Positions 57,578 through 64,000 of a stretch of DNA of 64,000 bases are shown piece after piece; the stretch's first letter is position 1; the number at the start of each line of letters is the position of its first letter. The notes beneath the pieces were generated by a model that had not been told where the DNA came from, ran no database searches, and saw nothing but the letters and a program-made list of their open reading frames with translations. Location: the NCBI GenBank assembly GCA_024401435.1, contig JAKSLB010000001.1:62001-126000 (forward strand). Direction: 5' to 3'. Source of the stretch: Paludibacteraceae bacterium. Its GTDB lineage: Bacteria; Bacteroidota; Bacteroidia; Bacteroidales; Paludibacteraceae. A program made the translations under genes and the position numbers.

Positions 57578-58345
57578 TTATGAGTTTTTTATTAAAGTCT
57601 CAAACAAATCTTTATCTGAGTTAATTCTATTCAAAGCTTTTTTGGCAGCCTCTTGATGCGAACTTCTTTTTGAATAGCCGACACCTTCCGCCACAGCAAA
57701 ATCGTTGACTAACACTTTAGATTTAAAAACAATATTATTGTCACGATCTCTCTGTTCTGAATAAGTGTCAAAATCAACATTCACCTTATACTTATGTCCC
57801 CATTCAATCAAGCGTGATTTGAAATTTTGCTCAACCACAGCCAACGAAGGAATATCCAAATAAGATTGAAAGACAACTTCCTTCATAAATTTAAGAACGT
57901 AAGAATAACCTTTATCCAAATAGATGGCACCAATCAAAGCCTCAAAAGCATTGCCATAAACATTTACATTGTGAGAATGAACCAACCGTGGCACCACCAT
58001 CATTTTGTCCATACCCATATCCACTGCCAATTTATTTAACGTTTCTCGTTGTACGATTTTGGAGCGCAAACTGGTCAGATATCCCTCTCCCTTTGATGGA
58101 AAAAGTTTATACAAAACGTCTGACACAACAGCTTCCAGAACCGCATCACCAAGATACTCCAATCGCTCGTTATTTAATTTATGGCCTTGATCATCCTTAA
58201 CACAAGAAGATTTATGAAGGAGTGCCAATTCGTAATACTCCATATTATCAGGAGCGAAATTCATCATTTTCTCCAACATAAAATAAGGCTCTTTATGAGC
58301 AACATGAAAGAGCCTTATCTTTTTAAGTATAGTCCGTAAGAACAC
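57578..58345 (-). CDS. rnc: Ribonuclease III
   Basis: The 255-aa product has the RNase III signature NERLEYLGDAVLEAVVSD and the second acidic site (EALIGAIYLD), then a C-terminal double-stranded RNA-binding domain (NFKSRLIEWGHKYKVNVDF, HQEAAKKALNRI). It processes rRNA and other double-stranded RNAs. The GTG start at 58345 shares one base with the fabF stop (TAGTG). The resulting N-terminus (LRTILKKIRLFH) fits the Bacteroidetes family, so I prefer it to the ATG at 58279. A perfect 12-bp hairpin lies inside the first codons (see separate entry). Confidence 0.93.
   Translation of the reverse strand: MFLRTILKKIRLFHVAHKEPYFMLEKMMNFAPDNMEYYELALLHKSSCVKDDQGHKLNNERLEYLGDAVLEAVVSDVLYKLFPSKGEGYLTSLRSKIVQRETLNKLAVDMGMDKMMVVPRLVHSHNVNVYGNAFEALIGAIYLDKGYSYVLKFMKEVVFQSYLDIPSLAVVEQNFKSRLIEWGHKYKVNVDFDTYSEQRDRDNNIVFKSKVLVNDFAVAEGVGYSKRSSHQEAAKKALNRINSDKDLFETLIKNS
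58283..58318 (-). promoter_or_regulatory. rnc: Hairpin in the first codons of rnc, possible autoregulatory site
   Basis: ATAAGGCTCTTT and AAAGAGCCTTAT form a perfect 12-bp stem with a 12-nt loop in the mRNA, beginning nine codons into rnc, and followed in the transcript by TTTTATG. RNase III from several bacteria cuts its own message near the 5' end. The site could be such a target, or a weak terminator between fabF and rnc if translation starts at 58279. Confidence 0.5.
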
Positions 58346-59604
58346 TAACCTTCAAACTTTTTAAATATTATTGTCGCATTATGACCTCCAAATCCGAACG
58401 TATTAGACATGGCCGCACGTACTAAACGCTTCTGAGAAACATTGAAGGTATAATTTAGCGAATAATCTATATTAGGATCAACATCATCCTCTTTATGATT
58501 AATTGTTGGAGGTACTTCATTATGAACAATTGATAAGATAGATGCAATTGCTTCAATCGCACCCGTTGCACCCATCAAATGACCTGTCATAGATTTTGTG
58601 GAACTGATATTCAACTTTTTAGCAGATTCTCCAAAGACTCCTTGAATAGCCTTTATTTCAGAAGGATCCCCATTAGGCGTTGAAGTTCCATGTATATTTA
58701 TGTAATCAATGTCATCAACTGTTAACCCTGCATCTTTTAATGCATTACGCATCACCAACATGGCACCTAAGCCATCTGGATGTGTTGCTGTCATATGATA
58801 TGCATCAGCAGAAGCAGCAACACCAGCTACCTCCGCATAAATGTGAGCACCACGTTTTATCGCATGGTCATAATCTTCCAAAATCAAACATCCTGCACCT
58901 TCGCCCAACACGAAACCATCTCTAGATCCACTTAATGGACGCGATGCTGTTTGATACTCATCATTACGAGTAGACAATGCTCTCATTGCATTAAATCCAC
59001 CAATTCCGCTGGTTGAGATAGGAGCTTCTGCACCACCTGTAATCATAATATCCGCTCTTCCTAAACGAATTTGATCACAAGCAAGACTGATAGCATGCGT
59101 CGATGAAGCACAAGCAGAGACAACTCCAAAATTTGGACCTCTGAAACTATACTGCATCGATATATGTCCGGCTGCCATATTCGCAATCATTCGCGTAATA
59201 AAGAATGGATTAAAACGAGGCATATCAGGATTTTGTAGAAAGTCGGCAATATCACGTTCATACGACATAATACCACCTATTCCTGATGCAAAAATAACAC
59301 CTGCACGATCTAAGTCGATTGAGTCCAACTGAATAGCTGAATTCTCAATAGCCTCTTTTGCTACTACCATAGCAAACTGAACATATCTGTCTAATTTTCG
59401 TGCCTCTTTATGGTCAAAAAATTCTTCAGGATTATAACCCTTTACTTCACAGGCAAACTGTGTCTTAAACTTAGATGCGTCAAAAAGAGTAATGAGACCG
59501 GCGCCACTTACTCCCTTAAGTAAATTATCCCAGTATTCTGAAACATTATTACCAATGGGAGTAATCGCACCCAGTCCCGTTACTACAACTCTTCGTAAGT
59601 TCAT
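58345..59604 (-). CDS. fabF: 3-oxoacyl-ACP synthase II (KAS II)
   Basis: The 419-aa product has the FabF active-site Cys (VVSACASSTHA), the first His in NIHGTSTPNGDPSE and the second in KSMTGHLMGATGAIEA. It condenses malonyl-ACP with acyl-ACP in fatty-acid synthesis in the cytoplasm. The GTG/TAG junction with rnc and the 10-bp gap to acpP show one operon, acpP-fabF-rnc, as in other Bacteroidetes. Confidence 0.97.
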   Translation of the reverse strand: MNLRRVVVTGLGAITPIGNNVSEYWDNLLKGVSGAGLITLFDASKFKTQFACEVKGYNPEEFFDHKEARKLDRYVQFAMVVAKEAIENSAIQLDSIDLDRAGVIFASGIGGIMSYERDIADFLQNPDMPRFNPFFITRMIANMAAGHISMQYSFRGPNFGVVSACASSTHAISLACDQIRLGRADIMITGGAEAPISTSGIGGFNAMRALSTRNDEYQTASRPLSGSRDGFVLGEGAGCLILEDYDHAIKRGAHIYAEVAGVAASADAYHMTATHPDGLGAMLVMRNALKDAGLTVDDIDYINIHGTSTPNGDPSEIKAIQGVFGESAKKLNISSTKSMTGHLMGATGAIEAIASILSIVHNEVPPTINHKEDDVDPNIDYSLNYTFNVSQKRLVRAAMSNTFGFGGHNATIIFKKFEG

Positions 59605-59614
59605 AAATAAACTA

Positions 59615-59851
59615 CTATTTCAAGCTGTTTTCAATGTGTTCAATAGCTTCTCCGACAGTAGAAATTTTTTGAGCTTGGTCATCTGAAATCTGTACACCAA
59701 ATTCTCTTTCAAAATCCATAATCAATTCAACTGTGTCAAGTGAATCTGCGCCTAAATCATTTGTAAAACTTGCTTCTGGAGTTACTTCTGATTCTGGAAC
59801 ACCCAACTTCTCAACGATAAGCTCTTTTACTTTTGCTGCTACGTCTGACAT
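59615..59851 (-). CDS. acpP: Acyl carrier protein
   Basis: The 78-aa acidic product has the phosphopantetheine site [16 protein letters not shown] (the Ser). It carries growing acyl chains for FabF and others. It is the first gene of the acpP-fabF-rnc operon and is divergent from purN, sharing a 197-bp upstream region. Confidence 0.97.
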   Translation of the reverse strand: MSDVAAKVKELIVEKLGVPESEVTPEASFTNDLGADSLDTVELIMDFEREFGVQISDDQAQKISTVGEAIEHIENSLK

Positions 59852-59893
59852 AATCTTAATTTTTAGTTAATAATTTAAGTACAAATTTTTTAT

Positions 59894-59901
59894 TAATTTT
59901 G
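59894..59901 (+). promoter_or_regulatory. Possible -7 element of purN
   Basis: TAATTTTG fits TAnnTTTG and lies in the shared acpP/purN upstream region, about 150 bp before the purN ATG. No -33 TTG is obvious, so this is weak. Confidence 0.25.
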
Positions 59902-60048
59902 CGGTGCAAAGGAACAAATTTTTGACGATATAGAATAATATTTGTCAAGAAAAATTCTTTAAAACTGCACACTATCAGAATATTGTGCAAATTATTAACA
60001 ATTATTAACATTTTATAACAATTATAACTTACTGAATATCAGACACAT

Positions 60049-60621
60049 ATGACAACAAAGAAAAAAATCATACTATTTGCTTCTGGTTCTGGCTCAAATG
60101 CTGAGAATATTATTACTTATTTTGCTAAGAATAAAGAAGTTACATTCCCTTGCATACTCTCCAACAAGGAAGATGCTTATGTTAAGGTAAGAGCTAAAAA
60201 ATTGGGCGTTCCCTTCAAATATTTCACAAAAGAGGAGTGGAAAGGTGGTGAAATCCTTCAATTTTTAAAAAATGAGAAAGCAGATTTAATCGTCTTAGCT
60301 GGTTTCCTTTTAAAAGTTCCAGAAGATATGATCAAAGCCTTCCCTAATAAAATTATCAATATTCATCCCTCTTTACTTCCTAAACATGGCGGGAAGGGAA
60401 TGTACGGAATGCACGTGCATGAAGCTGTAGTGGAAGCGAAAGAAAGAGAGAGCGGTATCAGCATTCATTATGTAAATGAAAACCTTGACGAGGGTGCTAT
60501 CATATTTCAAGCTAAATGCGAAGTAAAACCTACTGATACTCCAGAAGATGTAGCTCATAACGTACATGAATTGGAATATCAATATTTCCCTCAAATAATC
60601 GAAAGTTTATTGGAAAAATAA
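60049..60621 (+). CDS. purN: Phosphoribosylglycinamide formyltransferase
   Basis: The 190-aa product transfers a formyl group from 10-formyl-THF to GAR in purine synthesis. It has the N-terminal ASGSGSNAENII phosphate loop, the active-site NIHPSLLPKHGGKGMYG (Asn, His) and the SIHYVNENLDEGAII segment with the catalytic Asp. Length is usual for PurN. It is single-gene, divergent from acpP. Confidence 0.96.
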   Translation: MTTKKKIILFASGSGSNAENIITYFAKNKEVTFPCILSNKEDAYVKVRAKKLGVPFKYFTKEEWKGGEILQFLKNEKADLIVLAGFLLKVPEDMIKAFPNKIINIHPSLLPKHGGKGMYGMHVHEAVVEAKERESGISIHYVNENLDEGAIIFQAKCEVKPTDTPEDVAHNVHELEYQYFPQIIESLLEK

Positions 60622-60630
60622 ATTCGGAAT

Positions 60631-60674
60631 TTCGACTTCGTTGGATGATGAACTACTATTCCGACGAAGTCGAA
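60631..60674. terminator. Hairpin between convergent purN and xerD
   Basis: TTCGACTTCGTTGG and CCGACGAAGTCGAA form a 14-bp stem with one mismatch, with A-rich bases after it on the + strand, i.e. U-rich bases before it on the - strand. It lies between two gene ends. The absence of a U-run in the + direction makes it weak. Confidence 0.5.
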
Positions 60675-60688
60675 AAAAACGAATACGT

Positions 60689-61603
60689 TTATTCCTCTCT
60701 ATTTCTTGGATGAAATTGTATCACCTCTTCTCTAAGTCGTTGCATATCAATATGTGAATAGATTTCTGTCGTTAAGATCGACTCATGTCCCAACATCTCT
60801 TGTATAGCACGCAAATTTGCACCGCCTTCCAACAAATGAGTGGCAAAAGAGTGTCTAAATGTATGAGGACTAATTTCTTTTAGTACATTTGCCTTTTCGG
60901 CATGCTCCTTAACAATGTAAAAAATCATTACACGTGTCAACTTCTTTCCTCTCCTATTAAGAAATAAGAAATCTTCGTTTCCTTTCTCTATGACAAGATG
61001 ATTCCTATCTTTTATCCAATTTTGGATTTCATGGATGGCTTTTGGAGAAATAGGCACCAATCGTTGTTTGTTTCCCTTTCCAACAACAGAGATGTATTCT
61101 TCTTGCAAAAAAAGATTAGAGATTTTTAAATTAACTAATTCAGAAACACGTAAGCCACAACTATATAATGTTTCTAATATAGCTCGATTGCGATGACCTA
61201 ACGGATCTGACAAATCAACAGAGTTTATTATAGCATTAATCTCGTCTAATGTAAGTACGTTGGGTAAATGTCTAGGCAGTTTAGGAGAAGAAATTAATTC
61301 AGTAGGATCTATTTCAATAAGGTTTTCAGCTAATAAAAATTTATAAAAGGATTTAATTCCTGAAATGATTCGCGCTTGTGAACGTTGAGCAATACCAATT
61401 TCAGAAATATCAATTAGAAAATCCTGTAATACCTCACTACTTGCCTCAAGATATGAAATATGAGCGTCAGAAAGGTAATCTATAAGCTTCGATAAATCTT
61501 CCAAGTAGGAAAGTTCAGTATTTTCAGAGAATGAACGCTCCAACATAAGATATGACTTATATTGGGCTATGACAGGATCTTCTAAATATTTATCAGCATT
61601 CAT
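60689..61603 (-). CDS. xerD: Tyrosine recombinase XerD/XerC type
   Basis: The 304-aa product has an N-terminal SAM-like DNA-binding domain and a C-terminal catalytic domain. The active residues are seen: Arg in CGLRVSELV, Lys in VGKGNKQRLVPI, H-x-x-R in SPHTFRHSFATHLLEGG, His in MLGHESILTTEIYSH, Tyr in the same block. The housekeeping role is resolving chromosome dimers at dif. It is 11 bp overlapped with aroQ, the arrangement seen in other Bacteroidetes, so it is probably core and not a phage integrase. Confidence 0.9.
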   Translation of the reverse strand: MNADKYLEDPVIAQYKSYLMLERSFSENTELSYLEDLSKLIDYLSDAHISYLEASSEVLQDFLIDISEIGIAQRSQARIISGIKSFYKFLLAENLIEIDPTELISSPKLPRHLPNVLTLDEINAIINSVDLSDPLGHRNRAILETLYSCGLRVSELVNLKISNLFLQEEYISVVGKGNKQRLVPISPKAIHEIQNWIKDRNHLVIEKGNEDFLFLNRRGKKLTRVMIFYIVKEHAEKANVLKEISPHTFRHSFATHLLEGGANLRAIQEMLGHESILTTEIYSHIDMQRLREEVIQFHPRNREE

Positions 61604-62042
61604 TATCTTGATGCTGCTTATTAATCTGGATTAAAGCTTCTAGAGCTAAGCGATAGGAGTCGAGTCCAAATCCTAATATACAACCAAAACAAGCTGGAGT
61701 AAGATAGGAATGATGACGTATTTCTTCTCGTTTATGAGTATTAGAGATATGTACTTCCACAACAGGACATTTAATAGCACGAATGGCATCGGCTATGGCT
61801 AAGGATGTATGTGTGTAAGCACCAGCATTTAAAATGATTCCGTCTGAGATAAATCCTGTTTCTTGTATAACATTAATCAATTCTCCTTCAACATTTGACT
61901 GGTAATAAGAGATGTTAACATCTGGATATTTCTCTTTAAGAATATCAAAATACTCTTCAAAAGATTGTGAACCATAAATAGTTGGTTCTCGTTTGCCCAA
62001 CAAATTTAAATTGGGACCATTAATAATCATTATATTCAACAC
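61593..62042 (-). CDS. aroQ: 3-dehydroquinate dehydratase, type II
   Basis: The 149-aa product catalyses dehydroquinate to dehydroshikimate in the shikimate pathway. The motifs NGPNLNLLGKREPTIYG (with catalytic Tyr and Arg), NAGAYTHTSLAI (Asn, His) and VEVHISN are all present. The frame opens with GTG at 62042; an ATG at 62030 would start at MIINGPN and lose four residues. The GTG start fits the usual length better. It overlaps xerD by 11 bp. Confidence 0.95.
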   Translation of the reverse strand: MLNIMIINGPNLNLLGKREPTIYGSQSFEEYFDILKEKYPDVNISYYQSNVEGELINVIQETGFISDGIILNAGAYTHTSLAIADAIRAIKCPVVEVHISNTHKREEIRHHSYLTPACFGCILGFGLDSYRLALEALIQINKQHQDNEC

Positions 62043-62125
62043 AGCAAGTCAATTTATAAAACTTCAAATGAAGTTCGATGTAATAATAATATCATAATTG
62101 AATTCAAGTCCAAAGATAAGTGTTA

Positions 62126-62905
62126 TCAATCAAATAAATACTCAACTTCTTTAAAATAATACTTTTTTCTTTCACCTTTATCTGTTAATAGGACTAATTT
62201 CCCATCCGCCTGAACGGTTTCTATTGTAGCATAAAAAGAACCTTTCTCATCTGAGAAAGGAGATAAAACAGAATATCGATAAAGATACTGTAAATATTGG
62301 TTTGACAAAGAATCATATTCTTCCATATGATGTAATTTATCTACCTCATGAAGAATAGAATCACGAAGAAGTATAAGGATTTCTTCTTTCGTATAAGTCA
62401 TTTGAGGATTTATGTTTCTAAGAGAGATCGGGTTCGGCAAAAATGCTGGAAATGTAACTTCATCAACATTAAGCCCAACTCCAACAATAGAATTAGAAAT
62501 GGAAGAACCCATTAAAAAGTTTTCTATAAGAATACCTGCAAGTTTGGAATTCTTATAATAAATATCGTTTGGCCATTTGATTGTAAAAAAGGAAGCTTGT
62601 GCAGGGAAGAGAGATCGTAATACTTTTACAATTGCTATTGATATTGCTTTTGATATGTAAAATTGATCTCTGATTTCAACAAAATCGGGATATAAAAGCA
62701 AGCTGAATAAAAGGTTCATATCTTTCTCCGAATGCCACTTATTTCCAACCTGACCTCTTCCTGAAGATTGGAATCGGCAAGAGACGACGAATCCATTTGA
62801 CAATGAATTAGAAGATGAATCTAACAATGATCTTAAAAAATCATTCGTTGAAGGAATCTCGTCTAACTGTAATATATTATCAATGGTTTTATATAAGGAT
62901 TCCAC
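62126..62905 (-). CDS. birA: Biotin--[acetyl-CoA-carboxylase] ligase
   Basis: The 259-aa product attaches biotin to the biotin carrier protein. The catalytic motif GRGQVGNKWHSEKDMNLLFS and the IKWPNDIYYKNSKLAGILIEN block are intact. There is no N-terminal helix-turn-helix, so it is a group I enzyme and not a biotin-operon repressor. It starts with GTG. It lies 83 bp upstream of aroQ. Confidence 0.93.
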   Translation of the reverse strand: MESLYKTIDNILQLDEIPSTNDFLRSLLDSSSNSLSNGFVVSCRFQSSGRGQVGNKWHSEKDMNLLFSLLLYPDFVEIRDQFYISKAISIAIVKVLRSLFPAQASFFTIKWPNDIYYKNSKLAGILIENFLMGSSISNSIVGVGLNVDEVTFPAFLPNPISLRNINPQMTYTKEEILILLRDSILHEVDKLHHMEEYDSLSNQYLQYLYRYSVLSPFSDEKGSFYATIETVQADGKLVLLTDKGERKKYYFKEVEYLFD

Positions 62906-62935
62906 GATTCAATAGAAAGAATTTAAAACAAAGAA

Positions 62936-62961
62936 AGAGGAATGGTTAAATCCATTCCTCT
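62936..62961 (-). terminator. Terminator of the PorP/SprF-type gene
   Basis: GAGGAATGG and CCATTCCTC form a 9-bp stem with a 6-nt loop. In - strand direction it is followed by TTTCTTTGTTTT. It lies about 60 bp after the PorP-type stop and 30 bp before birA. Confidence 0.72.
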
Positions 62962-63020
62962 TCATTTATATAACTAACAAACACATATTACAAAACACAA
63001 GAAAGTCCCCAGGGGATGTA

Positions 63021-64000
63021 TTAACGACAGAAATGTTTAGTTACACACCAAGTATATCCAAGCATCACCTCATGAGAACCTCCATTCTGGCGGTTGAAAG
63101 AAGTTAAGCCAACTTGATAAGCATAACCAACATGGAATCCTTTGAATCGAATACCTCCCATAGCATAAAATGCAAGAGGAGCAGGACTATAATCACTATC
63201 ATCCAAAGTATGACGATAGGAAGCCTGTAACCAATATGAGAAATCCTCATTTGACGGAATAGTTTGCATAAACTTCAAGTTGATATCTAACTGACGATCA
63301 CCATTGACATCAAACTTGAACATAGCAGCAGGTTCTAAAGTCATATTATTGACAAAGTCAAAATCATATCCTAAAAAGCCATAACCCGACAAAGGTCTAA
63401 TTGGCTCATCGAGACCCATTTCAGTATATTCCGTAGGAATTAAATTACTCATAGAATAACCTAAAAAGAAATTATCCCATAAGAAATAAAGACCTGCATT
63501 GGCATTAAAATAAATACCCTTATCCATACCCTCGTTTCCAAGAACATTATCAAGTGTTCCATAAGTGTCAACCAAATAATTATCGAAATTAAAGTGATTA
63601 ACCATCATAGAAAGACCGAATGATAATTGACGTTGAATGGAACGTTGTTTCATAACATAACGGTCATTCTGCGTTAATGGAATATGATATGCGAAAGTAA
63701 CCTCACCTCCCTGACGATATGAATAACCATTCTTATCATTATAGAAATAAGCACCAATACCCACATTATTTAAGATACGTGTACGCGCACTTAAAGTTTG
63801 TGTCATAGGATGATCATCGATACCAGTCCATTGAAACTTACCTGTCAACATTAAATGTGTACAACGTTCAGCACCAGCAACAGCAGGATTCACCAAATAA
63901 TAATTGAAATGGTATTGATCGCATACTATTTCTTCTTGTGCAAACGCAGAAGAAACAGCTGTCAAAGCGAAAGCTAATATCCATCCAATTCTACTCCAAA
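63021..64000 (-). CDS. PorP/SprF-type T9SS outer-membrane protein (5' end outside window)
   Basis: The reading frame runs from the edge without a start codon in view, through a signal peptide (ILAFALTAVSSAFA, then QEEIVCDQYH). The mature protein has the PorP/SprF look: FNYYLVNPAVAGAERCTHL at the N-terminus, then beta strands of a barrel (FQWTGIDDHPMTQTLSARTR, GIGAYFYNDKNG), and a C-terminal aromatic strand. PorP/SprF proteins belong to the outer-membrane part of the type IX secretion system and help display secreted proteins, which links to the two giant proteins in this window. A frame beginning at TTG 63965 is only an internal part of the signal peptide. Confidence 0.88.
   Translation of the reverse strand, partial: WSRIGWILAFALTAVSSAFAQEEIVCDQYHFNYYLVNPAVAGAERCTHLMLTGKFQWTGIDDHPMTQTLSARTRILNNVGIGAYFYNDKNGYSYRQGGEVTFAYHIPLTQNDRYVMKQRSIQRQLSFGLSMMVNHFNFDNYLVDTYGTLDNVLGNEGMDKGIYFNANAGLYFLWDNFFLGYSMSNLIPTEYTEMGLDEPIRPLSGYGFLGYDFDFVNNMTLEPAAMFKFDVNGDRQLDINLKFMQTIPSNEDFSYWLQASYRHTLDDSDYSPAPLAFYAMGGIRFKGFHVGYAYQVGLTSFNRQNGGSHEVMLGYTWCVTKHFCR

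Noticed and set aside
60689-61603. xerD as a phage or element integrase
   Set aside because: It overlaps aroQ in the arrangement typical for housekeeping XerD and has no adjacent att-like repeat or tRNA.

Overview
The window looks like chromosomal DNA from a member of the Bacteroidetes, most likely order Bacteroidales. It is AT-rich and uses the Bacteroidetes promoter form TAnnTTTG. It carries Bacteroides-type tra genes, lipoproteins, a PorP/SprF-type gene of the type IX secretion system (T9SS), and very large surface proteins, at least one with a T9SS C-terminal sorting domain. The right-hand block acpP-fabF-rnc, purN, xerD-aroQ and birA is ordinary housekeeping content. I saw no rRNA, tRNA or CRISPR array.

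Layout. 1-2969: 3' part of a secreted beta-helix protein built from two homologous modules. 3.4-14.1 kb: a conjugation-type type IV secretion locus. A VirD4-like coupling protein is on the + strand. On the - strand is a compact operon of TraE, TraF, VirB4-like TraG, a second TraE-like protein, TraI-like, TraJ, TraK, TraM, a 59-aa membrane protein and TraN. A third TraE-like gene starts the cluster. No relaxase, integrase or primase is visible. 14.2-16.4 kb: two unrecognised + strand genes ending in a strong terminator. 16.6-29.4 kb: a tight three-gene unit of a TraO-like outer-membrane protein, a lipoprotein and a 3792-residue T9SS-exported surface protein. This gives a transfer machine with a giant candidate adhesin beside it.

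29.8-41.5 kb: a C_GCAxxG_C_C protein, an Rpn-type nuclease that is visibly less AT-rich than its neighbours, a TetR-TolC-adaptor-RND-PII-like efflux operon, a WYL regulator, and a HhH-GPD/Fe-S DNA glycosylase-like gene behind a long leader with a strongly folded RNA. A small lipoprotein follows. 41.6-51.2 kb: a second giant surface protein (about 3200 aa) made of dozens of GCDS-type repeats. 51.4-53.5 kb: a 365-bp MITE-like element with 18-bp terminal inverted repeats and a 9-bp target duplication, a related truncated repeat, a radical-SAM-associated lipoprotein gene, and what looks like the remains of its maturase gene.

53.6-64 kb: core genes. prfB (with its programmed +1 frameshift), an SPFH protein, an acyl-CoA ligase, rnc, fabF and acpP lie on the - strand. 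Divergent purN follows, then xerD-aroQ, birA, and a PorP/SprF gene cut by the window edge. The two giants most likely leave the cell through the T9SS. The T4SS locus and the TraO-adhesin unit may work together in cell-cell contact or DNA transfer; that link is inference.
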